NCBI GenBank assembly: GCA_011525695.1
Contig: WYBX01000086.1
Location: 62,001-126,000, forward strand
DNA length: 64,000 nt
Direction: 5' to 3'
Source of the DNA: Verrucomicrobiia bacterium
GTDB taxonomy: Bacteria > Verrucomicrobiota > Verrucomicrobiia > Opitutales > Opitutaceae
Shown here: piece after piece, positions 37,276 to 46,778 of the stretch
Numbering within the stretch: the first letter of the stretch is position 1
How the letters are laid out: every line of letters starts with the position of its first letter
The notes under the pieces: generated by a model
What the model saw: only the letters and a program-made list of their open reading frames with translations
Told to the model about the DNA's origin: nothing
The model's database searches: none
Made by a program: the position numbers and the translations under genes

Positions 37276-39467
37276 GGTCGGGCAGCGGTCGTCACCAATC
37301 TTGCCAGGTGGCGCGCATCGAGCTCGACGACGGGCCGGGAATTGGGCGCGGCCCGGTAGCGGGATTGCACGTCCGCTTCGGGCAGCCGCCGGCCCATTTC
37401 GTCGACCGTATTGACCAGGAGCACCTGCCGCGGCGCGATCGAAGCGCAGACCTGGGGCAGATCGAAATGCTCGAGAATCCGAGGAATGAAAAGGCTGGCC
37501 GGTTGCGCATACATCCGATTGGCAGCCAGGGAGTGGAAGTCGGCCAGCATCCGATACGTGATCACTTGGGACACCCGCGGGTCCACGGCCGCGGCGAACA
37601 TCGCCAGCACGCCGCCCTCGCCCAAGCCGATTACGCGCAGGTCTCCGGTTGCGACATCGCCCCGCCCGGCGAGGTAATCCAAAGCGACCAGACTATCGTG
37701 AGTCCGCAGCGCGGGCAAGGGTCGTGCGAGATTGATCGCAGCCCGGGCCTGGACTGACGCCGAACTCCTCAGGAAGAAGTGGTTGTAAAGCAGCTCGTGG
37801 GTGGTCTTTTTCGCGGTCCGCGGGTCCGGCGCGGGGGCAGTTTCCCCAAACCCGCGCGCGTCGATCGCCACCACAACGCGGCCGGCTTGCGCCAGTTGTT
37901 CCATCAGCCCGCCGGCAGCCGCATGCCGGTCCTTGCCGAGATCGTCGACGATCAGAACCGCCGGCAAACGTCCGCCGCGATTCGGCGCGAGCACCAGCGC
38001 CGGAATCCAGACCCCGGCCTCGGATTCGAGCGCGACCCTTTCCATCCGGAACGCCCCGCGATCCTCGGTTGCGACGACCCGGACCGAACGCGGCCGGATT
38101 ACCTCGGGCAGATTGAGAAATTCACGGATGGCGTCGCGTGTGGCCGGTCCGGAAGCCTCCTTCGAGCGGCGCGCGTCGATCTGCTCGAGGTTGACGTCAA
38201 AACTCGTCCTGCCGCCGAGCGAGAGCGCGATTTGCCCCGTTTCCGTCGCCCACAGATCCTCCTGCTTCTCCAGATCCCCGTCGCCGATGACGACCGGTCG
38301 CAGTTCGGTGACGCCGCGCCAGTGGCGATCGATGAATTCATAAGCCGCCTTCCGGAGTTCGGGCAGCAGCCCGTGTTTGCCCTCCGCCTCGATCGCCACG
38401 GCTGCGTCCTTCAGACCGAAAAGATCGTAGGCGCGCTGCACGTCCGAGATCGACCGTTTCGCATCGGCGAAATAGTTGTCGACGGTGGCGAGCAGGTTGA
38501 TCACGGGCCGTGGCGGCAGCAGCCACATCTGATCCTGCAGCCAGATGCCGGCGGCGACGCTTCCGGCTATGTTCTGCTCGCCGTCATTGGATCCGCCGGG
38601 GCCGCCCTTGGTGGCCACGCTCACGATGGGAATCGAGATCTTCACACGCTCATCGAGTGCACTGATGAGTCGGGTGAGGGTGCCGCCGCCGGATCCGCCG
38701 ATTGAGCCAACATGATCGCCGTCGATCTCGGACCGCGACTGCAGGTAGTCGATGGCGCGAATTCCATCCCAGGCGAAATAACGTGCGAGCGAGTTGCCCG
38801 CCAGGAAGCACTGGTAACCCACGATGGTGTGCGAGGTGGTGGATTTCGGCCCGCCGCGGTCGTGGCCGGTGACGGGATCGAAGTACTCCATCCGTTCCCC
38901 CTGGCCAGGGGGATCGTAGGTGAAGAGGGCATAGCCATGCTTCGCCATCTCGATGCCGAGCCGCTGGTAGTCCTCGTAGGACTTGCCCTCCAGCCAGTGG
39001 CCGACCGGCCCGATGAAGGCCGGCGACTTTTTCTTCCAGGTCGGAAGATAGAAATTCGCGGTGACGAAGTAGCCCGGCAGGCTTTCGTAGACGATCTTCT
39101 CGACCCGGTAGTCGCCGCGTTCGAGAACGCCCGTGATCCGCGCGTTCAAGGGCGTACGCGGCGGGAGTCCGCCGAGGAGTTCGATCAGCCGCGCGCGGGT
39201 CTTCCGCTGCCAGGCCTGCAATTGCGGCACGGTCCTGATGGCGGCGACTTCAGCATCACGCTCCGCCTCGCGCTCCGCAGCCAATCCCGACAGGTACCGC
39301 GCAACCATCCCCTCCGCCGGCGCCGCCTCGGGAACGGCCGGAAGAACGGCGAAGGAATCGGCGTGCGGCGGCGGGACGGCTGCGGGCGCGGCGGCGACGC
39401 TGGCGGCACAGGTTACGATCAGCGAGACCCAGCACCCGGACAAAGGACGGAGGCAAGATGCGAACAT
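37272..39467 (-). CDS. Secreted esterase with two alpha/beta-hydrolase domains (acetyl-xylan-esterase-like)
   Basis: The protein has 731 residues from the ATG complementary to 39465-39467. A signal peptide covers about 1-28 (LSGCWVSLIVTCAASVAAAP). The first alpha/beta-hydrolase domain contains YDPPGQGERMEYF and the nucleophile elbow SIGGSGGGTLTRL near 260, with the Ser in G-x-S-x-G. A second fold begins near 500 (LPAVLIVDDLGKD, AIDARGFGET). At its elbow position it reads VIGLGEGGVLAMF near 614, where Glu replaces Ser, so the second domain is probably non-catalytic. The architecture matches large secreted acetyl-xylan-esterase-like proteins of Verrucomicrobia and Planctomycetes. It probably deacetylates a plant or algal polysaccharide. 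It faces GH28 divergently. Confidence 0.82.
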   Translation of the reverse strand: MFASCLRPLSGCWVSLIVTCAASVAAAPAAVPPPHADSFAVLPAVPEAAPAEGMVARYLSGLAAEREAERDAEVAAIRTVPQLQAWQRKTRARLIELLGGLPPRTPLNARITGVLERGDYRVEKIVYESLPGYFVTANFYLPTWKKKSPAFIGPVGHWLEGKSYEDYQRLGIEMAKHGYALFTYDPPGQGERMEYFDPVTGHDRGGPKSTTSHTIVGYQCFLAGNSLARYFAWDGIRAIDYLQSRSEIDGDHVGSIGGSGGGTLTRLISALDERVKISIPIVSVATKGGPGGSNDGEQNIAGSVAAGIWLQDQMWLLPPRPVINLLATVDNYFADAKRSISDVQRAYDLFGLKDAAVAIEAEGKHGLLPELRKAAYEFIDRHWRGVTELRPVVIGDGDLEKQEDLWATETGQIALSLGGRTSFDVNLEQIDARRSKEASGPATRDAIREFLNLPEVIRPRSVRVVATEDRGAFRMERVALESEAGVWIPALVLAPNRGGRLPAVLIVDDLGKDRHAAAGGLMEQLAQAGRVVVAIDARGFGETAPAPDPRTAKKTTHELLYNHFFLRSSASVQARAAINLARPLPALRTHDSLVALDYLAGRGDVATGDLRVIGLGEGGVLAMFAAAVDPRVSQVITYRMLADFHSLAANRMYAQPASLFIPRILEHFDLPQVCASIAPRQVLLVNTVDEMGRRLPEADVQSRYRAAPNSRPVVELDARHLARLVTTAARP

Positions 39468-39718
39468 GGCGGGATTGGAGATAGTGAGACGGACGGAATG
39501 GGCGGGGGTAGGAATGGGCGATTGCTCGTCGTCAGGGGAGCACGGGTTCGGTGCAGGAGCCATTCCGTTGTGAGGACGGAACATGCATCCGGCAGGGCCA
39601 CTATGGGAACGCTACGGCCGCAGAATTTGCAATGAGTAAGGACACCTGTCCGAATTTTGATTGACCCCCGCCGGCCGCTCCCGGTCTGCTGGCGCGGTTT
39701 CGATCCCATTTCACGCCC

Positions 39719-41182
39719 GTGCACCTCCCTCCCTTCCCCTGGAAACCTGTGAACTCAAATTGCGCCGGTGCCTCCCGTCCGCTGTGGGTGGCCGGCCTGC
39801 TGGCCAGCGTAGTCCTGGCGGCGCTGCCGGCCCTCGCCTCCGCCGCGGCTGTCGGTTCCGCGGCTGCCTGGGAGCGCGTGCCGCAAATCCTGGCGCGAAT
39901 CGTGCCGCCGACCTTCCCGGCGCGCGATTTCCCGATTGGCGACTTCGGCGCCCGGCCGGGCGGAGAATTCGACAACACCGCGGCGATTCGTGACGCGATC
40001 GCCGCCGCCCACGCCGCAGGCGGCGGGCGGGTCGTCGTGCCGCCCGGGGTCTTCCTCACGGGCGCGATTCACCTCCGCAGCAACGTCAACCTGCATGTGG
40101 CCAAGGGGGCGACGCTCCGGTTCAGCACCGATCCGAAGGCCTACGAGCCGCTCGTCCGGACCCGCTGGAACGGGATGGATTTGATGAACTATTCCTCGCT
40201 GGTCCATGCCGACGGCCAGGAGAACATCGCCATCACCGGCGGCGGGGAGCTGGACGGCCAGGGCAGCTACGAGACCTGGTGGAGCTGGAGCCGAAACAAG
40301 ATCCTGGATACCAAATTCAAGAAATCGGACGCGGCGCGGGACCGGCTGCTCGAGATGGTGGCGAAGGGCGTGCCGGTCGAGCAGCGGGTCTTTGGCGACG
40401 GATGGTTCGTCCGGCCGAACTTCGTCACGCTCGCGCGATGCCGGAACATCCTCATCGAAGGGGTGACCTTCCGGAATTCACCAATGTGGCAGCTCCACCC
40501 GCTCTTCAGCTCCAACATCACCGTTCGCGGGGTCACGGTCACCGGCTACGGGCCGAACAACGACGGCTGTGATCCCGAGTCGTGCCGCGACGTCCTGATC
40601 GAGAACTGCACCTTCGACACGGGCGACGACTGCATCGCGATCAAGTCGGGCCGCAACGACGACGGCCGCCGGGCGGGGATGCCCTCGGAGAACATCATCG
40701 TGCGCGGCTGCACCATGAAGGCCGGCCACGGTGGCGTGGTGGTGGGAAGCGAGATTTCGGGTGATTGCCGGAATGTGTTTGTCGAGAACTGCCGGATGGA
40801 CAGCCCGGAGCTGGCGCGCGCATTACGCTTCAAGTCGAACGCGGCCCGCGGCGGCGTGGTCGAGAATGTCTTCATGCGGAACGTCACGGTCGGGCGCGTG
40901 AGCGATGCGGTGCTCCAGGTGGACTTCGTTTATGATGAGGGTCCGAAGGGCCCGCACCGGCCGATCGTCCGGAACGTGGTGATGGAAAACGTCACCAGCC
41001 AGTCCAGCCCGAAGGTCCTTTCGATCCAGGGGCTGCCCCAGGCGCCCGTCGGGAACATTCGGATCGAGAACTGCACGTTCCGCGGGGTGGAGGGGGCGGA
41101 TCTCATCCGTCACGCCGGCGAAATCACCCAAGTCAACGTATCCGTCGAACCGGTCGGCGCCAAGAAACCAAAAACCGAGTGA
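39719..41182 (+). CDS. Secreted GH28 polygalacturonase-like glycoside hydrolase
   Basis: The protein has 487 residues from GTG 39719. An in-frame GTG at 39749 with GGAAA upstream is an alternative start. A signal peptide, WVAGLLASVVLAALPALASA, is followed by FPIGDFGARPGG, the usual GH28 N-terminus, and a right-handed beta-helix. The active-site motifs are all present: NNDGCDP near 280, TGDDCIAIKSG near 301, GHGG near 336 and RFKS near 369 (the usual RIK position). It should hydrolyse galacturonan or rhamnogalacturonan glycosidic bonds by inversion. It shares the pectic theme with the two PL1 genes and is followed six bases later by a sulfatase start, suggesting that the GH28 substrate is sulfated. 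Confidence 0.9.
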   Translation: MHLPPFPWKPVNSNCAGASRPLWVAGLLASVVLAALPALASAAAVGSAAAWERVPQILARIVPPTFPARDFPIGDFGARPGGEFDNTAAIRDAIAAAHAAGGGRVVVPPGVFLTGAIHLRSNVNLHVAKGATLRFSTDPKAYEPLVRTRWNGMDLMNYSSLVHADGQENIAITGGGELDGQGSYETWWSWSRNKILDTKFKKSDAARDRLLEMVAKGVPVEQRVFGDGWFVRPNFVTLARCRNILIEGVTFRNSPMWQLHPLFSSNITVRGVTVTGYGPNNDGCDPESCRDVLIENCTFDTGDDCIAIKSGRNDDGRRAGMPSENIIVRGCTMKAGHGGVVVGSEISGDCRNVFVENCRMDSPELARALRFKSNAARGGVVENVFMRNVTVGRVSDAVLQVDFVYDEGPKGPHRPIVRNVVMENVTSQSSPKVLSIQGLPQAPVGNIRIENCTFRGVEGADLIRHAGEITQVNVSVEPVGAKKPKTE

Positions 41183-41187
41183 AGCTT

Positions 41188-42795
41188 ATGAATCCCTCAC
41201 TGACCCGTCGCGACTTTGGCAAGCAACTGCTGGCCGGCCTGGGAGGGGCGGCGCTGGGGCCGGCCCTGTCGGGAGCGGCCGGCACGACGTCCACCGGCGC
41301 CATGCCCCGGCAGCCGAACATCGTGCTGATCCTTTCCGATCAGCATTCCTACAGGTATGCCGGATTCATGGGACATCCGCTAGTCCGGACCCCGGCCATG
41401 GATCGGGTCGCCCGCTCCGGAGTCGTCTTCCGCAGCACGTATTGCGGCAACCCCGTTTGCGCCCCGTCGCGCGCCGGGATGGTGTCGGGGGTCTATCCCT
41501 CCGACTGCAATTCGTTCTGCAATGCGACCGCCTGGGACGGCAGCCTCCCGGCCTGGCCGGCGCTGCTCCGCGACGCCGGTTACCGGACTTTCGGGACGGG
41601 CAAGATGGATACGAGTGACGAATTTGACAACGGGTTTGCCGAGGCGCCGAACCTGGCGAACAGCCACTGGAAGAAACCCGACATCACCGCTTTCTTCCGC
41701 CGGCCGCTGTGTGTGCGGCCGGGCGAGCGCGACGTGGTCGAAGGCCGGGCGCGGAACGAGCGGCACAGCGACCAGGAGAAGGCGGTGAAGACGATCGAGT
41801 TCATCCGGAGACAGCAGCCGGGCGGCGCGCCATGGGCGGCCTACTGTGGGTTGCACATGCCGCATCCGAAGTTCCTGGGGCTGCAGGAATACTATGATTA
41901 TTACCTGCCGCGGATTGACCTGCCGAACGTCCCGCCCGCCCATCTCGAGGAGCAGCACCTGATGTTCCGGCAGCTGCGGCATTTCAAGGACATCGCCACA
42001 CCGATACCGGAGGATCGGATCCGCCGGGCCCGCGCCGCCTATCTGGCGATGATCCAGGAGGTCGATGATTATGTTGGCCGGATTTGGAAGGCCTTGGAGG
42101 AAACGGGCCAACTCGAGAACACGATCTTCGTTTACACCTCGGATCACGGCGAGTCGCTCGGCGAGCATGGGTTGTGGCTGAAGAATAATCTCTACGATGT
42201 CGCCGCCCGCGTCCCGATGGTGGTGGCCGGCCCGGGAATACCGAGCGGGCGCGTCGTGGACACCCCGGTGGCGCATGTGGATCTGATCCGCACCTTCCTG
42301 GAGGCCGGCGGCGCGAAGCTGCACGATCGGCTCCGCGGCCATTCGCTCCTGCCGCTGATGCACGGGCGGGCGGGGAATCATCCCGGCTGGGCCTACAGCG
42401 AGAGCCACTCCGAGGGCAACTGCACCGGATCATTCATGATCCGGAAAGGGCCGTGGAAATACATCCACTTCACGTGGTACGACGACCTGTTGTTCAATCT
42501 CGAGGATGACCCCGGCGAATTCATCAATCGTGCCGCTGATCCGGCGGCGCAGCCAGTGTTGGAGGAGCTGAAGGCGATTCTGCGTTCGCAGGTCGATCCG
42601 CTCGAGGTCACGCAGCGGGCGTTTGCCACCCAGCGAAAGCGGATGGATCGGATGGCCGCCGAGCTCGACGAGAACGCGATGCTGGATCAGTTCCGCGGAC
42701 GGCTCGGCGAAGGCCAGGCGGTGGCGCTGCTGACGGCGTATTACGGCCGGACCTTCGCGTACAAGCACAAGCAGGCGAAGGCCACGGACGATTAG
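41188..42795 (+). CDS. Tat-exported family S1 sulfatase
   Basis: The protein has 535 residues from the ATG at 41188. A GTG at 41179 that overlaps the GH28 stop is an alternative. A twin-arginine signal TRRDFGKQLL lies at 6-15, followed by a hydrophobic Gly/Ala/Leu stretch. The metal motif LSDQHS lies at 49-54, the formylglycine motif CAPSRAGMVSG starts at Cys91 with canonical C-x-P-x-R, and TSDHGESLGEHG forms the second metal site. Export in folded form by Tat is unusual for a sulfatase that needs formylglycine formation, and may mean cytoplasmic activation before export. It is paired with the GH28 gene in one operon. Confidence 0.92.
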   Translation: MNPSLTRRDFGKQLLAGLGGAALGPALSGAAGTTSTGAMPRQPNIVLILSDQHSYRYAGFMGHPLVRTPAMDRVARSGVVFRSTYCGNPVCAPSRAGMVSGVYPSDCNSFCNATAWDGSLPAWPALLRDAGYRTFGTGKMDTSDEFDNGFAEAPNLANSHWKKPDITAFFRRPLCVRPGERDVVEGRARNERHSDQEKAVKTIEFIRRQQPGGAPWAAYCGLHMPHPKFLGLQEYYDYYLPRIDLPNVPPAHLEEQHLMFRQLRHFKDIATPIPEDRIRRARAAYLAMIQEVDDYVGRIWKALEETGQLENTIFVYTSDHGESLGEHGLWLKNNLYDVAARVPMVVAGPGIPSGRVVDTPVAHVDLIRTFLEAGGAKLHDRLRGHSLLPLMHGRAGNHPGWAYSESHSEGNCTGSFMIRKGPWKYIHFTWYDDLLFNLEDDPGEFINRAADPAAQPVLEELKAILRSQVDPLEVTQRAFATQRKRMDRMAAELDENAMLDQFRGRLGEGQAVALLTAYYGRTFAYKHKQAKATDD

Positions 42796-42951
42796 ACGAG
42801 CATCCGGTCTGTCTTACGGCTGTTCGACGTGAAGATGCCGCCGGTGAGGCCGACGCATCCGACATGCTGCTGATTGAAAATGCCTGCGGCATTTTCGGGG
42901 AGCCGGCCATTTTTTGCTGTGCCGCACCCCGGGAGCTGCTGCAATCGCCCG

Positions 42952-43428
42952 ATGAGCGAATCCGGGCCAACTCCGCTGGCGGTGTATTTCGAGGATTTGG
43001 CGGTGGGGAAGACCTACCGAAATGGAACCGTCCCGGTGACCGCGGAGGAGGTGCGGGAGTTCGCGTCGCGGTATGATCCGCAGCCGTTCCACACGGACGA
43101 GAATGCGGCGCGGGGCAGCGTTTTTGGTGGACTGGTCGCCAGCGGCTGGCTGACGGCGGCGCTCACGATGCGGCTGATGGTTGGCAGCGAATTCAGCTTT
43201 GGCAGCGGAGTGATCGGACTCGGGGTCGATTCACTGCAATGGCCGAGGCCGGTCCGGCCGGGTGACGTGCTGGCGGTCGCCGTCGAGGTCGTGGCGATGC
43301 GCGCGTCGCAGTCGAAGCCGGGATTCGGGGTCGTGAAGATTCGGACGACAACGCTGAATCAGCGCAACGAGGTCGTGCAGGTGATGGTGTCCAATACGCT
43401 GGTGCGGCGCAAACCGCCTGTCACTTGA
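42952..43428 (+). CDS. MaoC-like dehydratase
   Basis: The protein has 158 residues. It is a single hot-dog-fold MaoC domain with the hydratase segment ASRYDPQPFHTDENAARGSV, then FGGLVASGW, containing the expected catalytic Asp and His. It should hydrate or dehydrate an enoyl-CoA-type thioester, or a related enoyl substrate. It is cytoplasmic, with no signal peptide. The ATG at 42952 was chosen; a longer frame to 42874 lacks MaoC homology. It has no obvious partner here; position after a sulfatase is probably incidental. Confidence 0.88.
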   Translation: MSESGPTPLAVYFEDLAVGKTYRNGTVPVTAEEVREFASRYDPQPFHTDENAARGSVFGGLVASGWLTAALTMRLMVGSEFSFGSGVIGLGVDSLQWPRPVRPGDVLAVAVEVVAMRASQSKPGFGVVKIRTTTLNQRNEVVQVMVSNTLVRRKPPVT

Positions 43429-43511
43429 GAGGCGTCGCTGCCACGTCCCCGCAAATTCTCCATTTCTGATCCAGGATTCTCATTCCCTGGTCAATACGAC
43501 GTTCCTGAAGC

Positions 43512-43529
43512 GACGACCTCCGTGTCGTC
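43512..43529. repeat. Single GACGAC/GTCGTC hairpin
   Basis: Stem GACGAC/GTCGTC with loop CTCCGT. It belongs to the covarying hairpin family found at 43.56-43.79, 60.58-60.97 and 63.70-63.85 kb. Confidence 0.6.
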
Positions 43530-43555
43530 CATGTTTCGGTCGGAATGACTATCAT

Positions 43556-43646
43556 GAAGGGACGACCCCCGTGTCGTCCTCAGACCCGATGGGAAAGTCA
43601 TTCTGCGCAGCCCATCTCATTGGCCGTGACGGAGCACGGCCCTCCA
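43556..43646. repeat. Composite hairpin repeat, copy 1
   Basis: A left hairpin has stem GACGAC/GTCGTC (43561-43566 and 43573-43578) with loop CCCCGT. A spacer with ACCCGATGGGAAAGTCATTC is followed by the right hairpin GGCCGTG/CACGGCC (43622-43628 and 43635-43641) with loop ACGGAG. The two hairpins are in opposite orientation, like bacterial interspersed mosaic elements. Copy 2 is at 43699-43790. Confidence 0.75.
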
Positions 43647-43698
43647 TGAATCCATTTCCGATCCATAGATTCTCGTTTCTCATTCCGGATCACGTTCA

Positions 43699-43790
43699 TG
43701 GAGGGACGACCCCCGTGTCGTCCTCAGACCCGATGGGAAAGTCATTCTGCGCAGCCCATCTCATTGGCCGTGACGGAGCACGGCCCTCCA
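43699..43790. repeat. Composite hairpin repeat, copy 2
   Basis: The layout and spacer match copy 1: GACGAC/GTCGTC (43705-43710 and 43717-43722), the same ACCCGATGGGAAAGTCATTC spacer, and GGCCGTG/CACGGCC (43766-43772 and 43779-43785). It is separated from copy 1 by about 52 bases. Confidence 0.75.
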
Positions 43791-43824
43791 GGAATCGAAC
43801 AGACGGAGAGAATGGGAATTGGGT

Positions 43825-45936
43825 TCAGCGCAGGTGCTGCCAGAGGAACGTGAAGGTCCGCGCAATCCGCGTTGCCAGCTGCTCGTTCGTGACACTGCCA
43901 CGGTGCCCGCCCTCGGTGTTTTCGTAATAATCCACCTCATAACCGAGCGCGATCATCCTGGCGGCCATCTTTCGTGCATGGCCTGGATGCACGCGATCAT
44001 CCCGGGTCGACGTGAAGAACATCACCGGCGGCAGGTTCATCCCGGCGCGCACATTCTGGTAGGGCGAGTAGCGGGACAGGTACGCCCACTCCGAGGCGAC
44101 CTCCGGGTTGCCGTACTCATCGACCCAGCTGGCGCCTGCCAGCAGCCGGTGATACCGCTGCAGGTCGGTCAGCGGCACGCCGCACACCACTGCGCCGTAC
44201 AATTCCGGATGGCGCAGCATCGTGGCCGCCACCAGCAGACCGCCATTGCTGCGGCCCTCGATCCCGATTCGCCCGGGCACCGTGATCTTCCGGGCCACCA
44301 GATCGCGCGCGATGGCTTCGAAATCCTCGAACGCGCGATGCCGGTTCTCCTTCAGCGCGGCCTGGTGCCAGCGCGGGCCGAATTCACCGCCGCCCCGGAT
44401 GTTGGCCAGAACAAAGACCCCGCCGCGTTCGAGCCACAGCTTCCCGTAGGCCCCGTAATGGGGCTCGTACGAACCGGAGTAGGACGGCGTCAGCGCATTT
44501 TCAAAACCGCCATACGAGAACATCCACACCGGATTGGAGCCGTCGCGCTTCAGCTCGCGGGGTCCGACCAGGAAGTAGGGCACGTTCGTGCCATCAGCGG
44601 ATCGCGCCCAGAGCTGCTCGACGGCAAACCGCGAGCCGTCGAAACTCGGCGGCTGGGCCTTGAGTTCCACCGGTCGCGTGCTTGCGGCGGGCAGCAGGAA
44701 GAGGGCGGGGGGCGTCAGGAAGGTTTCAAACTGCACGAAGGCATCGCCATTCCGTTCGTCGACGGAGACCACCGCAATCCGGCCATGGTCTGGAAATACG
44801 ACTGGCAGCCGCTCCCAGCCGCGCCGGTGCGGTACAAACCGATACAGCCGGCCGCGGACATTTTCCAGCATCGTGACCAGCAACCCTTCGGTTGTGACAT
44901 TCACGGCGGTAACCACGTCCGTGGCGGAGGGCGTGACAATCGGATCGACGCGGCCATGCGCTCGGCCGCGAAGTGCCGCCGGGTCGGCGATCACGACTGA
45001 TCCCGCAGCATGGGTATGTCCGGCGAACGTCCAATCGTCCTTCAGCCACAGGACGAGCCGCCCCGCGAAGGCATCGATGATGCTGGCGCGTTCCGGAATG
45101 CGGAGCGAATGCAGTTTTCCGTTGAGCAGCTGCCAGTGACGCTGCGTCCAGAATGTCACCAGTTCGGTCACCAAGTCCACGTCACCGCTGCTCGAGCGAA
45201 GCCGGTGGCCGAACGCGGCCACCGAGCTGGTGGCCGCCTCATGCAGGGTCTCGGCGGCCGAGAGCGGCGTCCCGCGCTGCCAGAGCTTCACGAGCCGTGG
45301 GTATCCGGATGCCGTGAGTGATTCCGCACCGAAGTCGGTCCCGACGAAAATGGTGTCGGCGTCGCGCCAGCCCACCCGCACCTTGGCCGGCGGGAGCACG
45401 AAACCGCCACGGACGAATTCCAGTTCTTCCGCATCGAACTCGCGCACCTCGACCGCATCGCCGCCACCGGGTGAAAGCTGGATCAGGCAGCGGCGGGCCG
45501 CGGGGGCATGCCAGATCGCGCCTGCAAACACCCACGGGCGGCCTTCGCGCCGGGCCAGCTCGTCCACATCGAGGACGGTCTCCCATCGCGGATTGGCCGC
45601 GCGGAATTCCTCGAGTGTTGTCCGCCGGTACAGCCCTCGGGGATGTTCGCCATCCCGCCATAGATTATAGAAATAGCCGCCATGGACCTCGATTGCGGGG
45701 AGCCGCTCGCTGGAATCGAGGATGGCCCGGGCATCGCGATACAGCCCGGCATATTCCGGATCCGCGGCGAGCCGCCGGGCGGTTGCGTCGTTTTGTTTTT
45801 CAACCCACGCCAGGGCATGCGGATCGTCGATCGCCTCGAGCCATTGGTACGGATCGGCGGGTGCGCCCGCGACCGTCTGGGGGAGCAGCATTCCGCCGGA
45901 GAGGGCGGTGAGAAGAGTGACGGCAAGGGTCCGCAT
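43825..45936 (-). CDS. Secreted prolyl oligopeptidase (S9 family)
   Basis: The protein has 703 residues from the ATG complementary to 45934-45936. An in-frame ATG at 45987 would add 17 residues, and both precede the hydrophobic TLAVTLLTALSGGMLLPQTV signal. The N-terminus DPYQWLEAIDDPHALAWVEK is the usual prolyl-oligopeptidase opening. A seven-bladed propeller region follows, then the catalytic domain. The likely triad is Ser in GRSNGG near 561, Asp in TRDDRVHP near 644 and His in EGGHRGS near 675. It should cleave short peptides after proline in the periplasm or outside the cell. It is not obviously part of the carbohydrate cluster. Confidence 0.93.
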   Translation of the reverse strand: MRTLAVTLLTALSGGMLLPQTVAGAPADPYQWLEAIDDPHALAWVEKQNDATARRLAADPEYAGLYRDARAILDSSERLPAIEVHGGYFYNLWRDGEHPRGLYRRTTLEEFRAANPRWETVLDVDELARREGRPWVFAGAIWHAPAARRCLIQLSPGGGDAVEVREFDAEELEFVRGGFVLPPAKVRVGWRDADTIFVGTDFGAESLTASGYPRLVKLWQRGTPLSAAETLHEAATSSVAAFGHRLRSSSGDVDLVTELVTFWTQRHWQLLNGKLHSLRIPERASIIDAFAGRLVLWLKDDWTFAGHTHAAGSVVIADPAALRGRAHGRVDPIVTPSATDVVTAVNVTTEGLLVTMLENVRGRLYRFVPHRRGWERLPVVFPDHGRIAVVSVDERNGDAFVQFETFLTPPALFLLPAASTRPVELKAQPPSFDGSRFAVEQLWARSADGTNVPYFLVGPRELKRDGSNPVWMFSYGGFENALTPSYSGSYEPHYGAYGKLWLERGGVFVLANIRGGGEFGPRWHQAALKENRHRAFEDFEAIARDLVARKITVPGRIGIEGRSNGGLLVAATMLRHPELYGAVVCGVPLTDLQRYHRLLAGASWVDEYGNPEVASEWAYLSRYSPYQNVRAGMNLPPVMFFTSTRDDRVHPGHARKMAARMIALGYEVDYYENTEGGHRGSVTNEQLATRIARTFTFLWQHLR

Positions 45937-46176
45937 CTCCCATGAGCTACTGGCGGGGGCAGCGGTGCTGAAGGTTTTTTTATCCATTCCGAAAGCCGGC
46001 GCCCGTAGGGCAAGTCTCTGCGGTGGCGTCTGGTCAGGGAGGGAGACCTGATTCACGATCGAAAGCGCCCGCGCCAGCGATGGATTCACGCTCTGTTCTC
46101 ATCTCCTACGCCATCTCCCGACGTCCGAATGGGGGCTTGGCCCACTATCGGGAACGCGGCGGAAAAGCCACCGTCT

Positions 46177-46602
46177 ATGCGGCCGAACTCTGTGCTCCCA
46201 CTGCCGACATTCCTGGTCATCGATTTTCATGCGGAGAGTCGCTATCTCCTCGCGAAGACGCTGCTGCGCAAGTTTCCCGGAGCGACCATCCTTGAGATGG
46301 ACGATGCCGAGCTGGCGGTGGATGCCGCGCGCAAGCGGAAACTCACCGCCATCATCACCCATCGCACGTTCGATGTCGGGGGCATCGAATTGCTGCAGCA
46401 ATTGCGCGAGGCGGACCCGGCCGTGCCGATCGTGATGGTCTCGGGCATCGATCGCGCAGAGGCCGCGATGGCTTCCGGCGCGACGAGCTTCCTGCACTAT
46501 GACGAATGGCTCCGGCTGGGCAGCGTGGTCGAGGCGCATCTGATTTCCCGCAGCGAGCCGCCGGAGCCCAGTCGCGAACACAACTCGGGCAGTCGCACCT
46601 GA
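46177..46602 (+). CDS. Degenerate stand-alone receiver-domain protein
   Basis: The protein has 141 residues from the ATG at 46177. An in-frame ATG at 46129 is possible. The fold pattern is that of a response-regulator receiver: FLVIDFHAESRYLLAKTLL, then AIITHRTFDVGGIELLQQLR and PIVMVSGIDRAEAAMASGAT. The expected phospho-acceptor Asp is His62 (THRTFDVGG in place of the usual T-D-x-x-M-P-x-x-D-G), one acidic-pocket residue remains at Asp16, and the conserved Lys is replaced around His107. It is therefore unlikely to be phosphorylated normally. It may bind a partner constitutively. An intact receiver gene lies 176 bases downstream. Confidence 0.75.
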   Translation: MRPNSVLPLPTFLVIDFHAESRYLLAKTLLRKFPGATILEMDDAELAVDAARKRKLTAIITHRTFDVGGIELLQQLREADPAVPIVMVSGIDRAEAAMASGATSFLHYDEWLRLGSVVEAHLISRSEPPEPSREHNSGSRT

Positions 46603-46778
46603 GCCGAACATCCACGGTAATCGTGAGATGCAGTCGGCAGGTGCCGCAGTTGGGGCTGGCAAGCGGCGAGTCGGCGGCCGGGCTGGCATGAAGGGCCGCA
46701 GGAGAAAAACCCGCTGCAGCCGAGAACCGAATTCCAGCTTTGCTCGAACCGTTTCCGAGCCGGACGGTCCGTTTCCGC

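Larger units (their letters stand above)
43429..43824. other. Intergenic region with repeated hairpins
   Basis: These 396 bases lie between the MaoC gene and the minus-strand peptidase. They contain no gene. Their content is a hairpin at 43512-43529 and two near-identical composite repeat units, described separately. Confidence 0.7.

Noticed and set aside
43556..43790. Possible CRISPR array.
   Set aside because: Only two units, each with internal inverted hairpins and similar spacers; no Cas genes and no regular repeat-spacer pattern.
43571..43927. Plus-strand frame through the hairpin repeats before the peptidase.
   Set aside because: Its protein repeats itself because it translates the duplicated hairpin units; no start signal and no homology.
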